This document shows, one piece after another, positions 18,622 to 26,831 of a stretch of 49,487 nt of DNA. How positions within the stretch are numbered: the stretch's first letter is position 1; each line of letters starts with the position of its first letter. Both the position numbers and the translations under genes were made by a program. Under the pieces are notes generated by a model. That model did no database searches. It saw nothing but the letters and a program-made list of their open reading frames with translations, and had not been told where the DNA came from. The DNA lies in the IMG/VR virus record IMGVR_UViG_3300009182_000091, positions 1 through 49,487 of that record; one strand, written 5' to 3'. The stretch is from a virus.

Positions 18622-20909
18622 GATGCTGCAGAAGCAGACGGTGTTACAAGAGCTGCGGCAGCTCCAGTTACGTTGATGGTTGAGGTAACGACTAGAGATT
18701 CGATACCGACCTTTGCAACGTTCTCGAATGTTTCGATGAACATCTTGTAGTCGTTGGTGCCAACTAGGGTGCTGTCACGGATGATTCCAAGGTCTAGGTT
18801 TCCGCCGTCTAGGAACAAGAATGTACCTTCAGCGAACAAGAACCAGCGGAATGTGTCAGGGAACTCAAGCATTGCACCGGCGCTTTGGGCACCGAATACA
18901 CCGTTGTTTGAGCTGTCATCTAGGTGAACAACAACGTCAACGTTTAGAGATGACATGAAGCCTTCAATCTCTGCTCTTGATGCAGACAGAGTACCGTCAC
19001 CTGGCATTGCCAAGGTTAGGTCAGCTGCGATAACATCTAGAACCCATGCCGGCATGATTGCCTTCAGACGAGTCTGAGGGTCAAGACGGTGGCGTGAACG
19101 GTATGCTGCACATGCGCGACGTACCTGAACTAGGAAGTCACGAGCAACACCGAAGTTGTTAACTGATGTGACTGCAGTAGAACCGGCAGTAATCTTCGCT
19201 AGCAAGTTGTCCTCTGCCTCACGAGCGTGCTGTACTAGAGCAAGTTCGTTGTGACGAGCAATCAACTCTGGGTAAGCACGAGTAGCCAAGTTACCAAACT
19301 GTAGCTGTAGTGTTACAGCGTCAGTTGCAACAGTGGTTTCAGTAGCTGCAGATACAGTGTATGAACCTTTTGTTGTAACTGGAGTAGCTGTACCAGCTGC
19401 TGTTGTAGTACCAGTGATGTCAGCAACACCTGTCGATGAGAACGAGATGCTTGTTGTAGTCGAGTCAGTGACAGTAACACCCTTTAGAGCAGCTAGGTTA
19501 GTGATACCTGTGGTACCAGCAAAGTCAACCTTTGCACCTACTGGAATTGTGTTGCTTGTTACTGTAATCGTGTACTTACCACCTGAAGCAGCAGCTACTG
19601 TCTGAGTAGGAACTACCAATGCAGTTGCACCGTTGTAACCGTACTGGTCGATACCTGATGTCCAGATACCTACAGCACTGTCGTATGTGCTACCTGCGAA
19701 GCTAGGTGGAACGATGAAGCGGATACCGCCACGGTCAGCCTGGAAGCGTGGCAAAGAGTCACGAATTGGGCGGATTGTGGTAGAACCGATTGCAAAGATG
19801 TCATACTTTACTTCGAACGGAGTAGAGATACCACCAGAAGCGATAAGTGCCTCAGGTCCTGCTACTGCCTGAATCTTAGTCCAGTTTGATTCTGCATCGG
19901 TTGTCAGAGTGCGTGCCTCTGGGTACGAGGTGGTGAAGGATGCAACGATATGCTGCTCTCCGTCTCCTCCGTTGACACGGCGAAGCGAGTGGATACGCTT
20001 TTCCATAGCTGATGCTACTTCGCTCAAGTTGTCGATTGTGCTGCCGGCTGTGTAGCCAGGGATGTCGGCACCAGCGGTAATTGCTACTGGATTCTTCTCT
20101 ACTACCTGAACTACAGGCTGACGGTCAGCTGGAGCCTCGAAAGGCTGTTCTGCTGTGGCGGTCACTGGGGCCTGCTCTTCCTGCTGAACTTCTTCAGCAA
20201 TTGTGGTTTCTTCTGGGTTTGTTTCTTCGGCAGACGCAGTTACTGCGGCTTCCTCAGCGGCTGGGGTCTCAATAACCTCAGCAGTGGTTGTTGTTTCGGT
20301 CGAAAGCTCTAAACCTTCTACCACAGTAGCAGACGCTTCGATGGATTCGACTGAGGCTTCAGCAGGATTTTTGTCCTTCTTGTCCTCAGTAGTCTCTTCC
20401 TCTGGAGTCTCCTTAGCCTCTTCCTCTGGAGTACCTTCCTCAACCATGCCAGGCTGTTCAGCTGGCATATCTGTTGGGGTTTCTACTACAGGGGTTTCTT
20501 CGGCCGGAGCCTCGGCGGGAGCGTCTTTAGGAGTGCCTTCAGCCATAGCTGCTTCATCAGCGGCTACATACTCGGCAGCAACTTTTTCAGCTGGGGCGGC
20601 GTCCTCTACAGGAGCCTCCTCGGCAGGAGTTGCTTCTCCATCAACATTTCCATCTTCGTTTCCCTTTACGCGATCAGCTGCAGCGGCTGCCTGTGTGGCT
20701 AGCTCCTGTGCGGCTGCTTCGCGACGCTTTGATTCGCCCTTGCAGGCGTCAAGCATATCGGCAAGCGATGTCATAGCGTCAACTGACTCGGCAGTTGGGT
20801 CAGTGCTTGAGACTGAGTCGAACTCGGCGACAATTGACTGCTGCAGCTCGGCGATTTGTTCATCGCTTAGCTGCGACAGGTTGTCGACCTGTGACTTAAT
20901 CTGGTCCAC
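18609..20909 (-). CDS. Major capsid protein with N-terminal scaffold-like arm
   Basis: 766 residues. Residues 1-275 are Glu/Ala/Pro/Thr-rich, beginning with a helical segment (LSDEQIAELQQSIVAEFDSV); this resembles the delta/scaffold domains removed by prohead proteases. From about 285 an HK97-fold capsid protein follows: FEVKYDIFAIG, IRPIRDSLPRFQADRGGI, then the VRRACAAYRSRHRLDP helix, LKAIMPAWVLDVIAADL, FRWFLFAEGTFLFLDGG and LGIIRDS. An extra beta module occupies about 434-520 between GATALVVPTQ and VTLQLQFGNLATRAYPEL. GTG start at 20909 after a strong AAGGAGG. The protease lies immediately upstream in the operon. Confidence 0.9.
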   Translation of the reverse strand: MDQIKSQVDNLSQLSDEQIAELQQSIVAEFDSVSSTDPTAESVDAMTSLADMLDACKGESKRREAAAQELATQAAAAADRVKGNEDGNVDGEATPAEEAPVEDAAPAEKVAAEYVAADEAAMAEGTPKDAPAEAPAEETPVVETPTDMPAEQPGMVEEGTPEEEAKETPEEETTEDKKDKNPAEASVESIEASATVVEGLELSTETTTTAEVIETPAAEEAAVTASAEETNPEETTIAEEVQQEEQAPVTATAEQPFEAPADRQPVVQVVEKNPVAITAGADIPGYTAGSTIDNLSEVASAMEKRIHSLRRVNGGDGEQHIVASFTTSYPEARTLTTDAESNWTKIQAVAGPEALIASGGISTPFEVKYDIFAIGSTTIRPIRDSLPRFQADRGGIRFIVPPSFAGSTYDSAVGIWTSGIDQYGYNGATALVVPTQTVAAASGGKYTITVTSNTIPVGAKVDFAGTTGITNLAALKGVTVTDSTTTSISFSSTGVADITGTTTAAGTATPVTTKGSYTVSAATETTVATDAVTLQLQFGNLATRAYPELIARHNELALVQHAREAEDNLLAKITAGSTAVTSVNNFGVARDFLVQVRRACAAYRSRHRLDPQTRLKAIMPAWVLDVIAADLTLAMPGDGTLSASRAEIEGFMSSLNVDVVVHLDDSSNNGVFGAQSAGAMLEFPDTFRWFLFAEGTFLFLDGGNLDLGIIRDSTLVGTNDYKMFIETFENVAKVGIESLVVTSTINVTGAAAALVTPSASAASFDL

Positions 20910-21029
20910 TGTTCCTCCTTAGGACAGTTGTCGTGAGTGGATTTCACTCACTTGCTGTTGGTCCAAAGTAAAGGGACTCCACACATTTGCGTGCAGGCAC
21001 TCCACCCTGTTTTTTATTGTATATTGCTT
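20910..21029 (-). promoter_or_regulatory. 5' leader of the major capsid gene
   Basis: A 120-bp gap, large for this operon. On the minus strand it has a possible -10 (TACAAT, near 21016-21021), two direct copies of GTGGAGT, a 7-bp stem (GTGAGTG-AAATC-CACTCAC, 20933-20951) and then the AAGGAGG ribosome-binding site. This is consistent with a separate promoter and/or stabilised leader boosting capsid synthesis. No convincing -35 was found. Confidence 0.35.
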
Positions 21030-24000
21030 CTAAGTTAGTAATCGGAGCATTTTGCTGAGTTCAGCAGAGATGTTGCTCTGCGTCATCAGCTGTCCGCCAG
21101 ATAAATAACTTTGAAGCCCTGCGGTTGCCTGGTCGGCTTCCTTTTTGCCAATACGCTTTTCCACGCGTGCCATCATGTCCTTAGTCAACTTCTGCAAAGG
21201 AGCTGGCAAGTCAGTGAAACGCATCTTCTTAGTATCATGGCCGAACGGCAATGGCGAGTTTGCCACCGCAGTTCCAAGTTGTGCAGTTGCCAACTGAATG
21301 TTTTCCAGCGAGTCCCTGTTTAAGGCACCGGTTTCCATCCTGTGGACAGTGTCCATAAGCTGAGATGCTGCACGAGCCGAGGCAACATAATGCCCTGAAT
21401 CGTGCAACTTCTCAACTCTTTCTGCAAGTTTTTGCTCATTAGTTAGGCCTGCAGCACCAAGAGAATCCTTGAGAACTGCTAATACCTTACGGAACTTACC
21501 CTTTGAGTCACGCGGCTGAGTCTCGAAGGTGTACTTAGTACGACCTTCATCTACTGGCTCAGCCGCGAATGCTTTTCCCAGGCTCTCCTGGGCAGCTGCA
21601 ACTCGTGCCTTTAGGTCACTAGCGCTTGCACGCAATGAATCCTTTGCAGTTGGGCTCTTCCAGTTGTCTGGAATAAGTTCTGGCTTTTTGAGTTCGTTAG
21701 CTCGCTTGATGATTAGGTCCTTTACAGCCTTTTCCTTTCCAACTGGTGCACGACCGTACGCATGAATTGCGTTCTTTAGGTCTGCCACGTTGCGGATTGG
21801 ATAAGAGCCGTCTGGCATTGCGTGACCTTTATCAGCAAGCTTCATACGAGTCTCGTGGTTGATTACTTCAAAGTACGCCTGGCTGTTCACACGGGTAGCC
21901 AATTCTGCTGCTTTTGCAGCTAAATCTGCTTTGCCACCAAACTGCTCTAGAGTCTTGATTCTGGCAGCCAATTCTGCGATTGGGTCTGACTTCATCTTGG
22001 CAAGTGTAGCTGCGCCTGCAGCAACTAGAGCCATAACTTGACCAGATGCGACACGAGCACGAGCAATCGGGAAGCCTGGCACGTTGACCTGGCAGACTGC
22101 AACTAACTCTAGTGAACCGCGGATTGGACGCCAGTCACCTGACGGTGCTGATGCACGAATTGCACGAATCTGCTCTGGTGTAGTGCCTGGACGTAGTGCT
22201 CCAGATACCCAGATTCCGTGAGCATCTTCGCCTGCAGAAACATCAGCAAACGATGACGCTGTGTCATCATAGTGCTTTACTGCCTCGGCTGCGCTAGCTT
22301 CGATTGAAGCGTGTCCGCCTGACAAGGTAAGCTGACCGACAGGAACATCGACACCTTCCTCGGTGCGGCATACGCCGGTGTGGAAATAAGCGTAGTTACT
22401 TTTGCTACGCGGTGGACGAGTGCCGAAGGCCATACCGATGTGGTCCACGTGCCAAGCTGCAATGTGGCCATAGACACGGCCGTCATCGTCAACGGTAAGA
22501 GGAGTAGGCTTGTTCAGCTTTGGATTCTCAAACCAGCTTTTTGGTGGGTTCATCGGAATAGCGCTAGCCGTGTATCCACAAGCCACAAGAGCTTCTGCAT
22601 CCAAGGCATCGACGTCGTCAACATAGATTCCGTCTGGAATCATGCTGTCCTCCTGATTGTTGTTTTGTTCTTCGTCATCGGCGATGACAATCTTGCATTC
22701 CTGGAATGCAGGCTTAGGTACAATCGTCACGCCCATGATTCTGGCTTTACTGACAACTATAGGATTTGCTACTATTTGTTCGTCTCTAGGCTCTTCAGAG
22801 CTTTCTTCAAGAGACTTAGACTTCTTTTCAGTTGCTTCAAACATGTCCATATCTGCTGAAACTCCACGAAGGAACCCGTTACGTACTAAACGTTCAGCTT
22901 CACGACCGTAAGCTCCACTGTCGAAGACACCATAAGCGTTTCCAATTCCCTGCTCAGTTCTTTCCATGTGGTCAATGCGACCAACTACTACTGAGCCTTG
23001 GTGGCCGTCAGCTGTTTTGATTTGCCACATTAGTGGAAGTGGGAGTTCACGAGTTGTGATGGAATCTTTTGTAAAGCTGCGACCATCGCCAGACTCCACG
23101 CCCTCTGGAATCACAAGTGGGATGCTGAACTTAGAACCGTTCATTCCAGCAGACGCAATCATGCCTAAGCGTTCCATACTTCGGTGAGCTTGAGCGTTCA
23201 ACTGAGAAATCTCCATGACTTCATCAAAGCTTCTGACAGATGCTTCCATCCTGTGGTGCTGCTGTGACCCTGTCCACATGCCTGTCATCTCATGATGACG
23301 AAGTGCGCAGTAGCCCTTGGCACGAGTTCCAAGGTACTTAGATAGATGTCTAACACAGCGAGTCCAGTCACCTGGAGTGTTCCAGCGGATTTTAGCCCCG
23401 CCCTTACCAACTGTCCAATAACGGCGAAGGTCTTCTGCGCGACCACGGTTGCGGTCCGCACCGCCTGCTGCAGTCATAGCACTCTTGCAACCTTCATCCT
23501 GAAGAAGCTCTTCGATTTCAGGTTCTGGAGTCCAGGCATGGTCGTATGCTTTATCTGTTTCAGCATGAATGTCATCGATAGTCATGAGCATGTCTTTGTC
23601 AGTGACCACTGTAGGAGTGCCGTAGTTCTTAGTTAGAACTTCTTCCATGATGAACTCTGTCACCTGGTTGTGCTTTCCACGGACAAGTTTAGCGTGAGTT
23701 GATGTGTACATGCCAGTTGCTTCCTTGTGGCGAAGCTGACAGTAACCCTTTGCGCGTACGCCTAGGTACTTTGATAAATACCGAACGCAGCGCTTCCAGT
23801 CTCCACCCTGACCCCAGCGAATCTTTGCGGCACCCTTACCGCGAACCCAGTATCTACGTAGTTTTTCAGCATTGCCTCTATTTTTATCAATGTTGTGAGC
23901 ACTAGGTGGACGAGCACCTGCGTACAGTGCATCTAATTCATCTTCACTGCGTGCAGCGGCAGCAAGAATAGCAGAAGGGTTAGGGCCAAATAGAACCATG

Positions 24001-26096
24001 AGAACCAAGTCAGGTGTGTATGCCGATGCAGTTACGCTGTCAGTTTGCTGTAGTACTGAAACTAGTGATTCATTGTCAAGCGGCACAACCGGTGGAGGAG
24101 TTGCTGAACGAAGGTCGTCCATGATTTTAGGATTACGGACCCACTTCTTGTCTTCGCGGGTGAACGTCATCGGCTCTGGATTTTTGGTGCTGACAGGTAC
24201 AACAGCGACAACATCCATAACTGCTCGTGGGTCGTCAGGTGATACACAAGCCAAGAACAGTGGCGGAACGTCACTTGTTTCTGGAGTGATTAGTACGTTT
24301 GCATCTTTTGTGACTGCAGTAGGTTCGCCTGCGCCGGTAACTGGCTGGTACCAAAGAGCATTAGGACTTGTAGTTTTTCCGCCTTGTGTCACAGTCTTGT
24401 TTAGCCACTTTGTCAGCATTGGATGCTTGTAAGCGTCTAGGACTAGCTTGCTACCAGTAAGATTTTGAAGTTTCTTTGCGAATGGAGAGTTTTCCATCGG
24501 AGTGACATCTAGTGTGTTACCAGGTGTCTTGGCATTAGGAGTTATACTCTTTAGAGGAGCAATCTCACCTTTCTGCGGTGAGTTAGATTCTGGATACGGT
24601 GCAACTGAGCCCTGGCGCTGTTCACTGACCCATGAAGGCCAGTCAGCGATGATTCCTGAGATGTCTTTAGGTGTAAGAGCAGGAAGTGTTCCAGGTATAG
24701 TTGCTTCACCCTTGTTGCTAGGAGTCCTAGGCTGGCCTAAAATACCAGTGGTGTCTAGCGGTTGCTGTTGCTGTTGCTGAGGGGTAGCCTGGTCTGTGGT
24801 TCCAGTAACATCTGCACGCTTAGTTGTGTTGATTGGCACTATCGAGCTTGTGCCATCTGCATGCTTTACTGTCGCCATGCCATTTGCTTTATCAAGTGAT
24901 GTGATTACACCAGGCTTACCGCCCTTGATGGTTACACTAGAACCGGCTGCAGCAAACTTTCCACCAGCGTCACGCTGTTGCTTTGATGCATTCTGTCCAC
25001 GTTCTTCAGTGGTGTACTTTCCATCACCAGCAGTCTGACCTGCAGGCGCTACAGTCACAGCGGCAACCATTGTGTAGTCTACCATTGCTAGGTCAATTTC
25101 ACCTGCAGCATTCTCAGCTAGAGCAGCTTCATGAGCATCTAGGTCATGTACTGAAACACACTTGTGAGGGTTCTGCTGTAGCATTGCTGAAATAATGACT
25201 GCCGAACCTGGGTCAATTGTGAAGTAATCCTTATCGACCAAATCGTAAGGGTCATCAAGTGCTTTATCATAGGTGTAAATGTCGCCGCTCAGGTGGCCTA
25301 GGTCGTCCCAGGTTCCATCGTCCCAGATGTAAACTTGCCCGTCTGTATCTACTTTGTAGAGACGGTCCATACCTGAACCGTCCATGCGAACACGAACTAG
25401 GAACTCAGGAGCGTCTACATCGTTGTAGCCGTTTTCAGCATCTATAGCCAGCTTGAAGTCGTCTATTTCAGCGTCATAGAGTTCTTCTGTTTCATACATT
25501 CTAGGTTGCGCATAGTAGTCATTTAGTGCATAGCCGTCGGCAGTTAGCGCCTTCTTGTTCTCACGCTCAACGATACTCTTAGACCAGCGCCAGCCGGCGT
25601 CTCCGCCCCATAGAGCCCATGCGATACGTCCGTTAGAAGGAAAGTTAGGTTCTCCAGGCTGGTAGCCTTTACCCTTTTTATCTACTTCATGACGAGGAAA
25701 GTACTTTGCAATGTGGCGAATCTTTTCAATACCAATTTGCCCACCTTTAGCGAGGGTGCGAGCTGTGCTCAAACCAACAGGCGTGCCTCCACGGTGGTGC
25801 TCCTTGTGCCACTCTAAAGACTTCTTTGCCTCATCTTGGACAGATGAAGGAATCGTATAGAGCCTGCCAGATGCAGTGATTACCTTTATGTTCAGTGTTG
25901 ATAATGCTCCATTAGCCAGTTCTATAACGGCTTCACTGACTGTGCAAGTTTTCTTGTCGCTCCACTTGCGTTTCTTTTTCATAGCAGTAGTTAGCCCGCT
26001 GTCTACGATTACGTTTAGGTCGGTGTCTACAATGACAGAGTTCTCACCGTGTTGAATCAGAGTGAGAGCGCCATCGTAACCGATGATTTCTGGCAT
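21030..26096 (-). CDS. Prohead protease polyprotein with accessory domains
   Basis: 1,688 residues from ATG 26096 (AAGGA five bases upstream, two bases after the previous stop; an in-frame ATG at 26180 would overlap that gene and is rejected). A segment at about 80-170 ends in PSNGRIAWALWGGDAG. A repeated module NRGxAExLRRYW...GDWxRCVRxLSKYLGxRAKGYC occurs twice (about 737-800 and 880-945). The U35/S78-like protease core is at about 990-1120, with candidate catalytic His1032 (TADGHQGS) and Ser1080 (LRGVSADM). Near 1435-1480 lies a small YPIRNVADLKNAIHAYGR domain of the DUF6582 type. The expected role is cutting the capsid scaffold arm. The length far exceeds usual proteases. Confidence 0.82.
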   Translation of the reverse strand: MPEIIGYDGALTLIQHGENSVIVDTDLNVIVDSGLTTAMKKKRKWSDKKTCTVSEAVIELANGALSTLNIKVITASGRLYTIPSSVQDEAKKSLEWHKEHHRGGTPVGLSTARTLAKGGQIGIEKIRHIAKYFPRHEVDKKGKGYQPGEPNFPSNGRIAWALWGGDAGWRWSKSIVERENKKALTADGYALNDYYAQPRMYETEELYDAEIDDFKLAIDAENGYNDVDAPEFLVRVRMDGSGMDRLYKVDTDGQVYIWDDGTWDDLGHLSGDIYTYDKALDDPYDLVDKDYFTIDPGSAVIISAMLQQNPHKCVSVHDLDAHEAALAENAAGEIDLAMVDYTMVAAVTVAPAGQTAGDGKYTTEERGQNASKQQRDAGGKFAAAGSSVTIKGGKPGVITSLDKANGMATVKHADGTSSIVPINTTKRADVTGTTDQATPQQQQQQPLDTTGILGQPRTPSNKGEATIPGTLPALTPKDISGIIADWPSWVSEQRQGSVAPYPESNSPQKGEIAPLKSITPNAKTPGNTLDVTPMENSPFAKKLQNLTGSKLVLDAYKHPMLTKWLNKTVTQGGKTTSPNALWYQPVTGAGEPTAVTKDANVLITPETSDVPPLFLACVSPDDPRAVMDVVAVVPVSTKNPEPMTFTREDKKWVRNPKIMDDLRSATPPPVVPLDNESLVSVLQQTDSVTASAYTPDLVLMVLFGPNPSAILAAAARSEDELDALYAGARPPSAHNIDKNRGNAEKLRRYWVRGKGAAKIRWGQGGDWKRCVRYLSKYLGVRAKGYCQLRHKEATGMYTSTHAKLVRGKHNQVTEFIMEEVLTKNYGTPTVVTDKDMLMTIDDIHAETDKAYDHAWTPEPEIEELLQDEGCKSAMTAAGGADRNRGRAEDLRRYWTVGKGGAKIRWNTPGDWTRCVRHLSKYLGTRAKGYCALRHHEMTGMWTGSQQHHRMEASVRSFDEVMEISQLNAQAHRSMERLGMIASAGMNGSKFSIPLVIPEGVESGDGRSFTKDSITTRELPLPLMWQIKTADGHQGSVVVGRIDHMERTEQGIGNAYGVFDSGAYGREAERLVRNGFLRGVSADMDMFEATEKKSKSLEESSEEPRDEQIVANPIVVSKARIMGVTIVPKPAFQECKIVIADDEEQNNNQEDSMIPDGIYVDDVDALDAEALVACGYTASAIPMNPPKSWFENPKLNKPTPLTVDDDGRVYGHIAAWHVDHIGMAFGTRPPRSKSNYAYFHTGVCRTEEGVDVPVGQLTLSGGHASIEASAAEAVKHYDDTASSFADVSAGEDAHGIWVSGALRPGTTPEQIRAIRASAPSGDWRPIRGSLELVAVCQVNVPGFPIARARVASGQVMALVAAGAATLAKMKSDPIAELAARIKTLEQFGGKADLAAKAAELATRVNSQAYFEVINHETRMKLADKGHAMPDGSYPIRNVADLKNAIHAYGRAPVGKEKAVKDLIIKRANELKKPELIPDNWKSPTAKDSLRASASDLKARVAAAQESLGKAFAAEPVDEGRTKYTFETQPRDSKGKFRKVLAVLKDSLGAAGLTNEQKLAERVEKLHDSGHYVASARAASQLMDTVHRMETGALNRDSLENIQLATAQLGTAVANSPLPFGHDTKKMRFTDLPAPLQKLTKDMMARVEKRIGKKEADQATAGLQSYLSGGQLMTQSNISAELSKMLRLLT

Positions 26097-26097
26097 G

Positions 26098-26817
26098 CTA
26101 GTCCTTTTTGTTGATGACACGGGCATACTTAAAGCCTGTGGCAGCGGATGCGGTAGTAGCAACTGGCTCATCTGCTTCATAGTTAGCCAAGTCGTCTGCT
26201 GTTAGTCCTTTGCTTTCTTTCTTATCAAAGAAGTCAACAAACTCTGGAGATACATACTCAATGTACATGTCGTCTAGCACGTCGCCGTTAGGGTCATCTA
26301 GAACTATCCATTTTCCATCCTTACGGATGTAAGTGACATCGGCTCCAGAATACACTAGATAGGTGACTTTGCCGTCGTTGTCATACAAAGCGTACAGCTC
26401 TTCCGGGCCGTAATCTTTAGCTGATTCAGGAGCTACATCAGCAGTAATTTCATTCATAAAAATCTCCTCTAGCGCTTCAGCCGGCACGGCGGTACCAGTC
26501 ATCGAAGCCCAAACTCCGTCTGAATCTTGGAACTTGCGTATTGTATAAATTGTACCTTGAGACTTAAATGTTATCTTTGAAGCAGATGCGTTTACCTTGA
26601 AGTCTTTAGCAGATTTTAGCGAGTATTCATTAGCACCTTCTACTCCACCAAGTCTAACACTGACTTCGTCTGGTGATTCATAAAGGACCACTGCGTAGAG
26701 TGAGTGGTGGCCAAGTTCACCCTCACTATCTTTACCTTCTAGAACTAACGGGCCGTAAGCGTACTGTGTTTCAGTATCACTTAACTTCTTTTCAGTCATG
26801 TCCACTATTTGTGCCAT
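26098..26817 (-). CDS. Uncharacterised acidic protein between the giant gene and the protease
   Basis: 239 residues, no recognised family. The middle (TIYTIRKFQDSDGVWASM; VTYIRKDGKWIVLDD) consists of short beta-hairpin-like strands with alternating aromatic and charged residues, partly like a segment near residue 250 of the next gene (VYIWDDGTWDDLGHL). The C-terminus is a short basic tail (KYARVINKKD). The ribosome-binding site is AAAGGAA. The operon position suggests a virion or capsid-maturation accessory role, which is inference only. Confidence 0.6.
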   Translation of the reverse strand: MAQIVDMTEKKLSDTETQYAYGPLVLEGKDSEGELGHHSLYAVVLYESPDEVSVRLGGVEGANEYSLKSAKDFKVNASASKITFKSQGTIYTIRKFQDSDGVWASMTGTAVPAEALEEIFMNEITADVAPESAKDYGPEELYALYDNDGKVTYLVYSGADVTYIRKDGKWIVLDDPNGDVLDDMYIEYVSPEFVDFFDKKESKGLTADDLANYEADEPVATTASAATGFKYARVINKKD

Positions 26818-26831
26818 CTCAGTTCCTTTTC

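Noticed and set aside
20203-20922. 239-codon plus-strand open frame
   Set aside because: Antisense to the Glu/Ala/Pro-rich capsid arm; it is Ser/Ala/Val low complexity from GCN-rich codons read backwards, with no ribosome-binding site.
24763-24785. CTG/TTG trinucleotide run
   Set aside because: Encodes a short poly-Gln linker in the protease polyprotein; no further structure.
26097-26180. Upstream in-frame start for the protease polyprotein
   Set aside because: Overlaps the preceding gene by 83 bases; ATG 26096 has a clear ribosome-binding site.
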